NCBI RefSeq assembly: GCF_036850765.1
Contig: NC_089493.1
Location: 168,442,140-168,506,139, forward strand
Length of the DNA: 64,000 nucleotides
Origin: Saccopteryx bilineata
Lineage: Eukaryota > Chordata > Mammalia > Chiroptera > Emballonuridae
Direction: 5' to 3'
Made by a program: the position numbers and the translations under genes. This document shows, piece after piece, positions 47,387 through 59,351 of the stretch. Each line of letters starts with the position of its first letter. Within the stretch, counting starts at the first letter, position 1. Below the pieces are notes generated by a model, which was not told the origin of the DNA, made no database searches, and saw only the letters and a program-made list of their open reading frames with translations.

Positions 47387-47474
47387 CAGCAGTTCTCAAC
47401 CTGTGGGTCGCGACCCCTGTGTTTTGGTCGTTTGACCCCCACCAGAGTCGCGACCCACAGGTTGAGAACCGCTG
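47387..47474. mobile_element. Palindromic hAT miniature element, 88 bp
   Basis: The inverted ends (cagcagttctcaacctgtgg and ccacaggttgagaaccgctg) continue into gtcgcgaccc on both sides, giving about 30-bp arms around a short centre. The target duplication gtttaaag is perfect (47379-47386, 47475-47482). Confidence 0.95.
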
Positions 47475-47484
47475 GTTTAAAGGA

Positions 47485-47860
47485 ATAATAAAAGGTACTT
47501 ATTTGCTCACATAACTGTTAAGTCCAAGATGGTGGAAAGGTCTGGTGGCTCCGGTGACATCTTTGCATTTGTGGGAGCCTTTCCCACTCATTTCTCTGGC
47601 TTTTCATTACCCGTGACCTCTGTTTGTCTTGGTGTTGGCTGGATTCTTCATTGGAACATCCCAGATAGTCCAGTCTCAGTGGTCCTTTTGCTTGCAACAC
47701 TGAGAAAAGAGTGTCTTTCTTTCAGTTTTGGCAGAAGGTCCCAGGGTGGACTTTGATTGATTGGTCCAGGGCCATTCACAGGATTCATTTCACAGTCGCA
47801 GGCCAATCACATGACATAAGCAGATGGATCAAAGGCTGGATCCTGTGCCAGACTCTGGTG
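47485..47860 (+). repeat. Unclassified old interspersed repeat (second copy)
   Basis: It has 'acttatttgctcacataact', 'gttaagtccaagatggtgga' and 'gactttgattgattggtcc', the same order as at 59352-60190. Family not assigned. Confidence 0.5.
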
Positions 47861-49520
47861 ATCCTGAGCTACCTCTGTGAGGGTGGCAGAGGGGTAGGGT
47901 GGGGAGGGGTTAGTCCACAGAACCTTGTGGCCTGAGCAGGATTATTAACAGAATGATGAGGAATGCTTTCCCGAAGTGGCTGCAGGGTGATAACAAAAGC
48001 ATGTTCGGCCCTGGTGTTAATTCCATCTGATGCCAGCTGGAGGAGGAAACACTGTGGCAATGTGGAGTGTGTATTTGACCATGGAAATACATGGAGGAAG
48101 AAGACAGTTGCAAAAAACTAGGCAGAGCATGCCCTATCAAGGGCTGAACCAAATAGCTGCTTTGAGGTCGGGGAAAAAAGGACAGGCTCAAAATGATTGG
48201 AGAGAGAGAATCAACAGGATTTTGTAGCCAGCTGGATACAGGGGAGCAGAAGGGGCTGAGAGAATTCAAAGACGGCAGATTTTTCTGTAAGATGACACTA
48301 ATGAAAAGAAATACATTTTATATGGGCTTGCTAAAAGAGAGGCACCTTAGCTCAGTTGTGCTAAGCAGAGAGATGAACAGGTCTTGTTTCTATCACTTCT
48401 CTTTGTAGCCCTTGAATGAGCTATTTGTCCTGTTTTCTTCCTCAGTTTTCCTAGGGACAGACAAAATGATCATGAACATCTGAGAAATGTCATGAAAAAC
48501 TAATAACTAGCAGCTGAAAGTCACAAGGCCAGTTGTCTCTGCCAGGAGGACACTGCAGATAGACCAGAATCCAAACTGAGTTTCAACCAGAGCTGAGAAA
48601 TGAAACAGCGCAAGACCTAATCCAGAGTGGAGTACAAAAACAATACTGAGTGTGAACTGGAATTGAAAAATAAATTTAAAAACAAGTGGAAAATGGTGTC
48701 TGTGATTCTCACTACCAGTTACATTAAACAGTGTGGAGTTTGGAATTTGAGGAGTCGCCCATTAGGCCAGGGAGTCTCCAGACCTGAAGGCAGACCCGTC
48801 TCCCTTCCCTTTTGTGAACATGCTCTCATCTTCATCAGCTTTCGGCACTGGTACTAGAATGGGTTAGCCAAGAGTAGAAAATAAATATGGTTCCTAGACT
48901 CACAAACCTGTCCCTGCAATGGCTGGCCAACTGTGAACCATTCACTCACTATTCCTTTATTCTATATTCATTGGATGCCCTGTTACATGCCAGGCACAGT
49001 GTAAGATTTGGAATATTTGTCAGAGCCTCTCAAAAGTAGAATAATGTCTTTTTTTTTAATTTAAAATATGGGTTAAAATTAAGTAAAACCAACGACTTCC
49101 TCTGATCACTTTCAGTTTACTGTGTGCATGCCTAAGAGATTGGGGGACTTTAGAAGGAAGATAGGAGCTGGTGCTTTGAGAACATCTTTTTACTGAGTAG
49201 GATTCCTTAAGAAAGCTTGCTGGAATTTCTCATAGCAATGCAGTAAAGCCTCATGCTGGTGTCATAACGAACTACTCTTGACCCCTTTACACTAGTAAGG
49301 GATCATTTGTCTTTGAAGGATGAAAAGGACTCGGAAAGGCTTGAAGATTCCTAGAAATAGGGTGACTTCCATGTATGTACTGGAAGAACATGGTGTTTTT
49401 TTCCCCCGAATGTTAAGTGAAGATAAATCTTTCCAAATTTTAGCTTAACATTTAAAAAATATAAATCAGCTGTATGCTTGTTCAGTACATGCATGTCTCT
49501 CTTCCTGTATATATTTTAAG

Positions 49521-49686
49521 ATTTAAAAAATTGATTTAGAGAGAGGAAGGGAGAGAGAGACAGAGTAACATTGATTTGTTGTTCCACTTATGTATGCAAT
49601 CCCCAGCTGATTCTTGTACGTGCCCTGACTGGGGATCAATATATTGGGATGATGGCTCTAACCAACTGAGCTACCTGGGCAGGGCC
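49521..49686 (-). mobile_element. Old tRNA-derived SINE fragment
   Basis: It has a GA-rich body, 'cttgtacgtgccctgactgg' and the head 'ggctctaaccaactgagcta'. The flanking repeat atattttaa is present on both sides. The head differs from both other SINE types in the window. Confidence 0.65.
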
Positions 49687-49704
49687 AGCTTCCAGCACAT
49701 ATTT

Positions 49705-50555
49705 TAAATAATTTTTTTTTAAATTAAAGATTATAAGTGGTCATAGTAGAAAAATTGGAGACATACAGAGAGAAGTCCAAGAAGAAACTAACAGTCTTGC
49801 AGACCAGAGATAACCTTTATTGACCATTTTATCATACCACGATCACCTTTTAAATACAATATCGGCCCTGGCCGGTTGGCTCAGCGGTAGAGCGTCGGCC
49901 TAGCATGCGGAGGACCCGGGTTCGATTCCCGGCTAGGGCACACAGGAGAAGCGCCCATTTGCTTCTCCACCCCTCTGCCGCGCCTTCCTCTCTGTCTCTC
50001 TCTTCCCCTCCCACAGCCAAGGCTCCGTTGGAGCAAAGATGGCCCGGGTGCTGGGGATGGCTCTGTGGCCTCTGCCTCAGGCGTTAGAGTGGCTCTGGTT
50101 GCGGCAGAGCAACGCCACGGAGGGGCAGTGCATCGCCCCCTGGTGGGCAGAGCATTGCCCCATGGTGGGCGTGCCGGGTGGATCCCGGTCGGGCGCATGC
50201 AGGAGTCTGTCTGACTGTCTCTCCCTGTTTCCAGCTTCAGAAAAATGCAAAAAAAAAAAATAATAATACAATATCGTACAATATAACATTAAAAATGTTT
50301 TCAAAATTGGAATGACACTGTGCATATCTACTGCTTTTTTAACAGGCTTTTTTCATAATATAGAGTGTCTATTTTCTTATGTTATTCAAGCTCAGCTGGA
50401 GTGTGACTTTTTGGCCATGTATTTTGGGTTGATATACTATAACTTTTTTTTTGATATACTATAACTTTTTAATCAGTCCCTTATTCTCAGATATGCAGAC
50501 TGATGGCAATTCTTTATCATTCTAGAATGTACTCAGGTAAACATCCCCATAGGCG
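49705..50555 (-). mobile_element. Antisense L1 3' fragment with nested SINE
   Basis: The + strand reads 'attataagtggtcatagtag', 'gaccagagataacctttatt', 'tttttaatcagtcccttatt', 'aatgtactcaggtaaacatc'. The SINE at 49864-50264 splits it. A 22-bp unit (tgatatactataacttt...) is tandemly repeated at 50429-50470. Confidence 0.6.
49864..50264 (+). mobile_element. Rhin-type SINE with duplicated core unit
   Basis: Full copy with head 'ggccctggccggttggctca' and tail 'ttccagcttcagaaaaatgc'. The duplication aatacaatatc is perfect at 49853-49863 and 50265-50275. The 'gccccctggtggg' core occurs twice in tandem (50126-50148 and 50149-50170), unlike most copies in this window. Confidence 0.97.
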
Positions 50556-50564
50556 CAGGATAAC

Positions 50565-50780
50565 AGAGGTTAAGAGCATGCATTTTGGAGTAAGACCAGT
50601 TGCAGTTCCTCTGCCTATCTGTTTGACTTGACACAAGTTATTTAAACCTGGGTGGTCTTCTATCCTGTCATCTGTAATAATAGCTGCAGCCTCTATCCCA
50701 ATGTGAGAATTAAACGAAGATGCATGTAGGTTGCTGAGTTCCAAGCCTTCATATGTTAGTCCATCAATGTTAGCTGCTAC
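50565..50780 (+). mobile_element. MIR SINE relic
   Basis: Sense MIR: 'gaggttaagagcatgcattt', 'acttgacacaagttatttaa', 'gagaattaaacgaagatgca', 'gttagctgctacta'. Confidence 0.85.
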
Positions 50781-50959
50781 TATTTTTAATTTTACATGCG
50801 TATTTAATGATTTCCTTTGGTTTATTTTAAGATGTTTACTTGCTGGTTCAAAGTATACACGTTTTCAAGGCTCTTCATTGATATTCCCAAACTGGCTGTT
50901 AGCAAAGTCTGAGGCTAGTGTCCTGTACCTCACATCCTTGCCATCTCCGTTACTTGTTT

Positions 50960-52110
50960 GCATATAAATTATAAGTATGTTTTTAAAATGATCTCATTTG
51001 TATTTAACTTTGTGTTTCTGTAAATCCAGGTGAGTTTGGACATTTTTCCTGTGTTTCTTCCTGAGTTACATTTCTCCTTTCTTGAACTGCCTGTTTGTGT
51101 TCTCAGTCTGTATTTCCATTGGTGTAGTCATCTTTGGATTGTAAGACCTGTTTAGATATGGAGGCTATGTTACCAGTATTTTTATTCCAGATTATTATTT
51201 CTCTTAAACTTTATTTATAGTACTTTGTTTTTTTTTATCTTGTGAATACTTTATATTTTTATTAAGTCCAGTCTTTTATGAAGTCAGTCTTTTTCCTAGA
51301 TAGAGTGAGTATACCTTAAAACAATGTTTCCAACCACCAGTCCACCAGAAATTTTGTGCCAGTCTGCAAAAGTGTTAACCAATCATCCTGATGTTTTATG
51401 AAGATTATAGACCCAATTATTTTAGTCGAGTTTGCTTATGCTCAGGGTGATTTCTTCCACAGAGGTCCCTGAAAGAATACTCCTATTTTCACCAGTTCCC
51501 AAATGCAAAAATGTCAAAAACCACTGCCTTAGAAGACCCTCTCTGTTCCAGGATTGCAAAACTTACCCACCCTCCGCCCCCCAAATCCATCTGGAATTTA
51601 TTTTTTCAAAATGGGAAATAATTCTCTTTTTCCTCAAAGACTTAGTCATTTGACCAATAACCATATGAGAAATTCTTCCCCCTCCTTTACTACTTTTAGA
51701 TATCACCATATAGTCATTCTTTTGCACATATTGGAATCTGATGTTTTACATGTTTTTCTAGAGAAAAACCTTTTCTTGAATGCAATTCTCAATTAAAAAA
51801 TACATTATCTTCATTTTTCACCTTTTAAATGTTTTTCTTCCAATTTTTTTGCATTTTAGCAAAAATTATCAAACTCATACCCCATGTTCATGTCATTCAT
51901 TTAAATTTCTCTTGGATTGCTTTCTCTTTTTTCTGTTTATAATGCAGATTTGATTTTGGAATTTTTAGTGTTGTTACTAATTCTACTTTTTTAGCTCTTT
52001 TTATTTCTACCTTTCAGCTGTTATCTTTATTATTTCCATCTGTTTCTTTTTTTATTTGTTGTCTTATTTCACAGCATCCATATTTTTCTGAATTTTATTT
52101 AGCATATAAA
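50960..52110 (-). mobile_element. Probable antisense L1-type sequence
   Basis: It is AT-rich with 'gagtttggacatttttcctg', 'tttcttgaactgcctgtttg' and 'tcttgtgaatactttatatt', resembling the complement of an old L1 3' UTR. Boundaries are uncertain. A hAT element is inserted at 51322-51526. Confidence 0.45.
51322..51526. mobile_element. hAT miniature element, 205 bp
   Basis: It runs from 'caatgtttccaaccaccagt' to 'tgtcaaaaaccactg'. The 8-bp duplication ccttaaaa / ccttagaa (51314-51321, 51527-51534) matches at 7 of 8. Internal 'ccaccagaaattttgtgcca' resembles other hAT families of this window. Confidence 0.75.
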
Positions 52111-52119
52111 ACAGGTGCT

Positions 52120-52334
52120 GCCTGACCTGTGGTAGCACAGTGGATAAAGCGTCGACCTGGAAATGCTGAGGTCGCCGGTTCGAAACCCTAGGCTTGCCTG
52201 GTCAAGGCACATATGGGAGTTGATGCTTCCAGCTCCTCCCCCCTTCTCTCTCTCTCTCTCGCTCGCTCCCTCTCTCTCCCCTCTCTAAAAATGAATAAAT
52301 TAAATGAAAAAACAACAACAACAACAAAACAACA
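52120..52334 (+). mobile_element. Short tRNA-derived SINE
   Basis: The head 'gcctgacctgtggtagcaca' and 'gtcgccggttcgaaacccta' are followed by a (CT)-rich part and an (AAC)-rich tail. The duplication acaggtgct lies at 52111-52119 and 52335-52343. Confidence 0.95.
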
Positions 52335-54584
52335 ACAGGTGCTTTCTGAATTTTTTAGGAGTGTTTTTGTCTCTATTTTTTATGCCAACAAGCATTTCTG
52401 TCAGCTTTTTTTTTTGTCTTTTGTTTAATCGAACCTGAACACAGAGAAGTTTATAAATCTTCGTAGTTATGAAATCAGATAGTTGTTGTACATGATTCTA
52501 TCCAACTTTCTGGCATTCTTAAATCTTGTCCTTTAGTATCGACCTATATACCTGAATCGATTTCTCCTGGTTCTACTATTTGGTCATGGTTCTCGGAGAA
52601 GCAGAGTTTGTTCCTGGTTAATCTGAAGGGTCCTAAGGTTCTTCCCTTGTCACTCTCATGTTTCTTTTAGGAATTTCTCCCTCTGAATTCACTTCCCTTA
52701 ACATAAAGGGGTACCCTTCACTGTCCCCAGTTTAATTTCTCTGCCTGAATTGTAATCTCTGGATGATTCTAGCCACTCCAGAAAGCAGCTTCCCCCAGAG
52801 TGTGTGCTGCGGAGGGGTGGGGACTGTGCAGCCTGGAGCCTTTCTCCAGAGTGGCTTGGGCTGTTCTTTAGAGTGGGCGGCTGGCCCTAGCTTATCTCAT
52901 TGTTCCCCCAAGTGGGTTTTGCTCACGCTTTCGTCCAAGCTTTGCCTGATGGATATTATCTGGTGGTAGTCACAGTGTTGACCGTGAGCTTATGTTCTGT
53001 GCTGTTGAAACTTTTATGTCCCCCTTTTTTTTCCTTTTTTGCCACATCTTTATTAGTATTTCACCTTGATGGTGAAGGAATGCAAATTCAGTGTTGCTAC
53101 TTTTTTTTTTATCTTATTCTGTAAATTTTTTTTACTTTTTTAAAACTAATGTTTAAAGCTAGGTTGGGCCTATAGAGAACACATGAAAAGGATTAAATTG
53201 CAGTGCTTTCAGGCATTAAACTGTAGTAGCATACCTCACCCGCTGATCTCTGATCCAGTCATGTACTATCCTTCTTCCAACTCTGGGACCTTGAATGTGT
53301 GTATATATTTTCTTCTTCTGTGCCCTTCATTCCCATACCCTTTCACAGAGAAAAAGAAAAGCAAGCGAGGACTTCTTCTCTAAGAAGAAATTCTAAAGTA
53401 ATAGATAGCCTCCATGACAAATCCTAAGACCTGAGGCTTGCCTAGTAAGAGTGGAAACAGCCCCAGAAGCAGCAGAACCAGGCAGAGTGTGAACTTCAAA
53501 TTTTACCCACCTGTAAAGGGGAGCAGAGAAGTGATGGCCAGGACTGGGAGACAGTAGGTTATTTGGATGGAGATTGATCCCTCTGGGAGCTAATAAGGTC
53601 ACTACTAACCACAGTTTGGAGTTCTCAGAAGATAGAGAACTCGGATGGAAACTCACCTTCCTCTGTGCTCCTCCCACTGTCACGACCTTTACTTATTCTG
53701 AATCTTCAGTCAGGTTCTCCTCCTAAGACTGGGACTTGAGACAGTGAGAGGTTCTGGATCTCCAAACAGAGTGGCTATAGGATTCTTGAGCACTTGGTAT
53801 AGGAAGTGATTAAAGTTTTTTAAGATGTGTGGCTATTATAATAAGAAAATAATTTGATAGAGTAAACAAATTTACTTTTAGATTGCTAAGTATTAAATCT
53901 AGTCTTGAAAGAATTGCCTGTAAGAGAAATGAAAAAAATTCTTATTTACATAGAGTATAGTATACTTAGATAAACTGCTTCTCCAACGATGTAAGGGGAG
54001 ATAGAGAATGCAAAAGGCTCACGAAGATTTTAGAAAAAGACAGAAAACAAAATACAGTTGTTTAAATGCGAAAAAGCAAGACCATATGATATTTCCTTAC
54101 GAATGACATGTAGATAAATGGGACAGACCAGAGAAACCAGAAATAGGACTCACATACGTATGGTTAAATTGATACTTGATAATGGAATCAAAGTACAATG
54201 GGGAATGGACAGTCATTTCAATCAAGGGTTCATATACAGTTGGGCATCCATTTGGGAAAAAAATGTTCCTCAATTCTTATCTTAAACTATATACAAAAAT
54301 TAACTCAAAATGGATCATGTTCTTAGCCAAAGAGCTAAAATTATAAAAATTCTAGAAGAAAACATAGGAGAAAAATCTTTGTGACCTTGGGATAGAAAAG
54401 ATTTCTTGGATGAAACACAAGAGTGGGAACCATAATAGAAAAATATGAAACACTGAACTTGATCCAAATAAAAAAAACTCTTGCTCTTTAAAAGACATTA
54501 AGTAAAAGGAAAAACAAACTACAGATTAGGAGAAAATACTTGCAAAATATGTGTCTGATAAATCATTTGTATCCACAATATATT

Positions 54585-54961
54585 CTTTTTTTTTTTTTGG
54601 TATTTTTCCGAAGCTAGGAACGGGAGAGACAGTCAGACTCCCGCATGCGCCCGACCGGGATCCACCCGGCACGCCCACCAGGGGGCGACACTCTGCCCCT
54701 CCGGGGCATCGCTCTGCCGCGACCAGAGCCACTCTAGCGCCTGAGGCAGAGGCCAAGGAGCCATCCCCAGCGCCCGGGCCATCTTTGCTCCAATGGAGCC
54801 TCGGCTGTGGGAGGGGAAGAGAGAGACAGAGAGGAAGGAGAGGGGGATGGGTGGAGAAGCAGATGGGCGCTTCTCTTGTGTGCCCTGCCCTGGCCGGGAA
54901 TCGAACCTGGGTCTTCTGCACGCCAGGCCAACGCTCTACCACTGAGCCAACCGGCCAGGGC
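54585..54961 (-). mobile_element. Rhin-type tRNA-derived SINE, well preserved
   Basis: Poly(T) and 'ccgaagctaggaacgggaga' begin the copy, and the head ends 'gccaaccggccagggc'. The duplication ccacaatatatt is perfect (54573-54584, 54962-54973). Near 54887 a 'ccctg' step is repeated. Open frames of about 155 codons cross it on both strands and are not genes. Confidence 0.97.
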
Positions 54962-55149
54962 CCACAATATATTAAAAATAACTCTTGCAACCCAGTAATA
55001 AGAACACAACTTCTCAGTTTTTAAAGTGAACAAAAGATTTGGACAACCAGTTCATCAAAGGAAATAGATAAGTGGCCAAAAAGCACATAAAAAGATGTCC
55101 AACTTCATTAGTGATTAAGGAAAAGCAAATTTAAAAAGTGAATTATCTA

Positions 55150-55520
55150 GCCCTGGCCAGTTGGCTCAGTGGTAGAGCGTCGGCCTGGCGTGCAGAAGTC
55201 CCAGGTTCGATTCCCGGCCAGGGCACACAGGAGAAGCGCCCATCTGCTTCTCCACCCATCCCCCTCTCCTTCCTCTCTGTCTCTCTCTTCCCCTCCTGCA
55301 GCCAAGGCTCCATTGGAGCAAAGATGGCCTGGGCACTGGGGATGGCTCCGTGGCCTCTGCCTCAGGCGCTAGATTGGCTCTGGTCGTGACAGAGTGACGC
55401 CCCGGATGGGCAGAGCATCGTCCCCTGGTGGGCATGCCGGGTGGATCCCAATCGGGCGTGTGCGGGTGTCTGTCTGACTGTCTCCCCTTTTCCAGCTTCA
55501 GAAAAGTACAAAAAAAAAAA
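55150..55520 (+). mobile_element. Rhin-type tRNA-derived SINE, well preserved
   Basis: The head 'gccctggccagttggctcag' pairs with 'ggccagggc' as an acceptor-like stem and keeps the B-box-like 'aggttcgattcccgg'. The duplication gtgaattatcta is perfect (55138-55149, 55521-55532). It faces the copy at 54585-54961 across 188 bp. Confidence 0.97.
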
Positions 55521-55949
55521 GTGAATTATCTACTAAAAATATCTAAAATTTCAAAATTAAACACATGACCATATCATGTGTTGATGAAGATGCGAAGCAA
55601 CTCTGACATTGCTGTTGGGAATACAAATGGCCAACTATTTTGGGAAACAATTTGACAGTCTCTGATAAAGATAAACATACTTACTATAATGACATACTCT
55701 TACGTATTTTTACCCAGTTACACTGCTGGCTATTTATCCAAGAGATGAAAATGTAGTCCATACAAAGATTTGCATTCAGATATTTACAGCTGCTTTATTC
55801 ATTACAGCCAAAAACTGGAAACAACATAAATGTCCATGAACTAGTGTATAAACAAGTTGTGGCATATCCATAAAATTGGATACTATGCAGTAAGGAAAGG
55901 ATTGAACTACTGATGCATAAAACAACCTGAATGGACTTCAGCTACTGTG

Positions 55950-56175
55950 TATGTGGCTCTCGCAGGATGGCTCAGGGGATAAAGAGTCGAACGTACATGC
56001 CAGAGGCTGCAGGTTTGACCCCTGATCAGGGCATGTATGGGAGGCAACCAGTGAGTACACAACTAGATGGAACAACTAAGAGAAAAAACAAGTTGATACT
56101 TCTCTCTTTCTCTCTCCCTCTCCCCCTTTCACTCCTTCCTCCCTCCCTTTCTCTCTCCCTCAAATCAATGGAAAA
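55950..56175 (+). mobile_element. tRNA-derived SINE, divergent type
   Basis: The head 'ctctcgcaggatggctcagg' and 'aggtttgacccctgatcagg' is followed by 'ggaacaactaagagaaaaaa' and a (TCTC)/(CCCT) body. The head is closer to the 49521 copy than to the common types. Confidence 0.7.
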
Positions 56176-56433
56176 AGTAAAAATAGAAAAATACTACATA
56201 TGTGAAAGTGGTTGCTGGGGCTGGAGTTGAAGGCAGAAGATAGACTATGAAAGGGGCACAGGCTGATTTTTTTGGGTGATAGAACTACTATTTTAATTGT
56301 GGTGATGGTTACATGATTATTTACATTTATCAAAAATCATAGAGCTGTACACTTAAAAAGGGCAAATACACCTCAGTAAACTTTAAACATAGGAGATGAT
56401 TCTCAATCTTCTTTCTCGTTAAAAAATGTAAAT

Positions 56434-56590
56434 TAGCCCGGCCTGTGGTGGTGCAGTAGATAAAGTGTTGGCCTGGAACACTGAGATCGCTGGTTGGAAA
56501 CTCTGGGCTTGCCTGGTCAAGGCACATATGGGAGTTGATACTTCCTGCTCTCTCTTTCTCTCTCCTCTCTAAAATGAATAAATTTTTTTA
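56434..56590 (+). mobile_element. Short tRNA-derived SINE
   Basis: It contains 'cggcctgtggtggtgcagta', 'gcttgcctggtcaaggcaca' and 'tatgggagttgatacttcct', then a short CT run and an A/T tail. Confidence 0.85.
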
Positions 56591-56689
56591 AAAAGTAAAG
56601 TAAAACAATCAGATAACCTGGTTGTTGTTTTTTAGCCTATCTGTTTGGCTAATATCAAAGTGTTTGATTATGTGATATCAAGCATTTGA

Positions 56690-57125
56690 AGAAGGAGGTC
56701 ACTCTCATACTTAAATATAATAGTACAACCTCTGAAGGCAGGTGAGCAATGTATTCCAAATTTAAAATATATGTACTTTTTGACCCAGAAATTACATTTC
56801 GTGGAATTTTTTCTACAGGTAAGACATGTAAAAATATTGCTGTTTATCACAGCCAAACCAGGAAACCACCTTAATTCCCATGAATGGGACATTTAATTAT
56901 GGTGCAGTGAAGTACTGAGGTAGATATATTTGTGTGCTAATATGGAACAGTTTTTTAAAATATTGTTCAATGAAAATTTCAGTGCACAGAATGACATGTA
57001 TAATGTGCTTGTGTTTTTAAAAAGCTGTATGTATTTCTATTTTGCTTGTGCATTAACTGAGCTGATACTAGCAGTTGCCTCTAGCACAGCAAAGGCTTAC
57101 ATTTTAATGTATATCTATTTGTTTT
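56690..57125 (+). mobile_element. L1-type 3' fragment
   Basis: Sense LINE phrases 'ctttttgacccagaaattac', 'gctgtttatcacagccaaac', 'aattatggtgcagtgaagta', 'cagaatgacatgtataatgt'. Confidence 0.65.
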
Positions 57126-57149
57126 GCTTGTATAGATCCTTTTATTAAA

Positions 57150-57417
57150 TTTTTTTTTAGAGAGAGATGAGGAGCATCAACTTGTAGTTGCTTCACTATA
57201 GTTGTTCATTGATTGCTTCTCATACGTGCCTTGATGGGGGTGGGATGGGGCAGGCTCCATCCAATCCAGTGACCCCTTGTTCAAGTCAATGACCTTTGGG
57301 CTCACTTTGGGATCATGTTGATGATCCCATGTTCAAGCTGGTGACCTCAGAGTTTTGAACCGGGGACCTCAGCATCTCAGGTTGATGCTCTATCCACTGT
57401 GCCACCACTGGTCAGAT
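57150..57417 (-). mobile_element. VES-like tRNA-derived SINE
   Basis: It contains 'gttgttcattgattgcttct', 'catacgtgccttgatggggg' and the head 'gatgctctatccactgtgcc'. Its junction with the next SINE is only about 12 bp. Confidence 0.85.
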
Positions 57418-57428
57418 CTGCTTGCATA

Positions 57429-57471
<43 letters not shown>

Positions 57472-57834
57472 TGTAGTTTTCTGAAGTGAGAAACAGGCAG
57501 GCAGAGAGACAGACTCTTGCATGCACCCAACTAGTATCCACCCAGCATGCCCACCAGGGGGCGATGCTCTACCCATCTCAGGCGTTGCTTTGTTGCAACC
57601 AGAGCCATTCTAGCACCTGAGGCAGAGACCATGAAGCCATCCTCGGTGCCTGGGTCAACTTTTGCTCCAGTGGAGCCTTGGCTGCAGGAGGGGAAGAGAG
57701 AGATAGAGAGAAAGGAGAGGGAGAAGGGTAGAGAAGCAGATGGGCACTTCTCCTGTGTGCCCTGGCTGGAAATCGAACCTGGGACTTCCACACGCCGGGC
57801 CAATGCTCTACCACTGAGTCAGCCGGCCAGGGCC
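57429..57834 (-). mobile_element. Rhin-type SINE with (TTA)n tail
   Basis: The tail side is a (TTA) run of about 43 bp (57429-57471), then 'ctgaagtgagaaacaggcag', the core and the head ending 'cagccggccagggcc'. The flanking repeat catatatt is present on both sides. Confidence 0.93.
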
Positions 57835-59351
57835 TCATATATTCTTTTATCACATGCATGTATTGCCTTCCCAGTTACAGAAAAAGAAATTAATTTACAC
57901 ATATTATGACGTGTTATTAGGAAATGTAGGAGTACAAGGTGACTTTCCTAATCAATTCCTCCAGAAAGTCCCTAGTGTTTTTGTCAGCAACACAACAGTG
58001 GACTAGATGGATCTTGGGATGGATTCAGTGTGACATTTCTAAGACCACTTCATAAACACTGCTTTTTAACACTGCTCTTTATAAACACTGCTTCCAGTCT
58101 GTGTCTCCTGTTTTTCCAAATTCATGTGGGAGTAAATTGAGGTGCAAATATGCTCATTTTGCTTTACTGATAGAATGCCTTTTTGTTTGATGGACAGCTC
58201 CTCTAGCTTAGGTCAGTTTTACCAAGTACTTCAATGATCAAATGACATGGTGGGAAGTGAAGTTCTGAGTTCTAAAGAAAATTTTACATCATCTCTACAT
58301 CTTGTTCAGATGAGGAGGCTTCTGTGAGTGAGTGGAACATAGGTAGGGAGGTGTGGAAATCGGCAGTGCTTTCAGAAAACGAGGTAGCTTGGGAGGCTGT
58401 CTTCAATTTAGTTTGGATATTAAATGAATTAAAATGGACGTGCTCAAGTTATGAGCCTTGCCTCATCAGGGCTATAAAAAGCCCTTTAGCTGGTCTGTAA
58501 TTTGACTCGCCTCTCTGTAATGTTACACAATATTCCTATGGTTACAGAGCCCGAATAAGTGGAAGCTAATCATTAGTTTGCTGAATGTGGTTCGTGGAAC
58601 AGTCCATAGCTCCCAGACCTGCCAACTGCTGCTTGTTCAGTGTCATGTTCAGTCTCCTTGGGTAGAAGTTAGTTTGTTCCTCAGAAAAATGTACAGTAAC
58701 ATTTGTCTCGCGTCCAGGAACCATGCAGCACGGCAGCTCTCTCTGTGTCTTGGTCATGGGGAGCGAAAAAGGTCACCCCAAGCGCAGTGTTTTGGCACAT
58801 ACACTGACGCAGGAAGAAACCATTAAGGGAATGTGGGCTGACAACACAAGGGAAAGAACGAAAGCTGCAGGGATTTTGGATTCTTGGAGAAGTCACGCTT
58901 TGTTCACTTTTCAGATATTTGCTGTGATAGAACTCGAGGGAGTTCACCATCGTGTGGGGCCTAGAATTATAATCATGCTCTTTGGACTCCTTATTTGTTT
59001 CATGTGACAGGACAGACGTCATTACTGCCCAGAGGTACCTGCAGACACATAGATGTGCTGCCTTTAGGAGCCAAACATTTTATGAGCTGGGGTTCTTTCT
59101 TCTCTTGTGTTCCAATATGTGTCAGTAGGTACCAGCTGGATTTGTGCCTTCACCTGGGGATTAGAGACTAAGCCACTCATGACTGTCTGGCCTGCTCCTA
59201 CTAGGATAAAAGTGGGTTCCTTCCTAGTGCCCACCTGTGACTCATTCCTCTTTCCAGATAGAAGGCTGTTGGCCCTGTCTTCTTAGAGATGGTCCAAAAA
59301 GGCACAGTCAAGTGCTCTGTTTGCCTGCTCTATCATTTAGATCTCTTTTGA

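Larger units (their letters stand above)
54050..56395 (+). mobile_element. L1 ORF2-end and 3' region, mosaic with three SINEs
   Basis: Sense L1 runs through 'cagaaataggactcacatac', 'ttctagaagaaaacatagga', 'caaaggaaatagataagtgg', 'catgaactagtgtataaaca' and ends near 'tacacctcagtaaacttt'. SINEs are inserted at 54585 (-), 55150 (+) and about 55950 (+). Coding frames are broken by stops. Confidence 0.85.
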
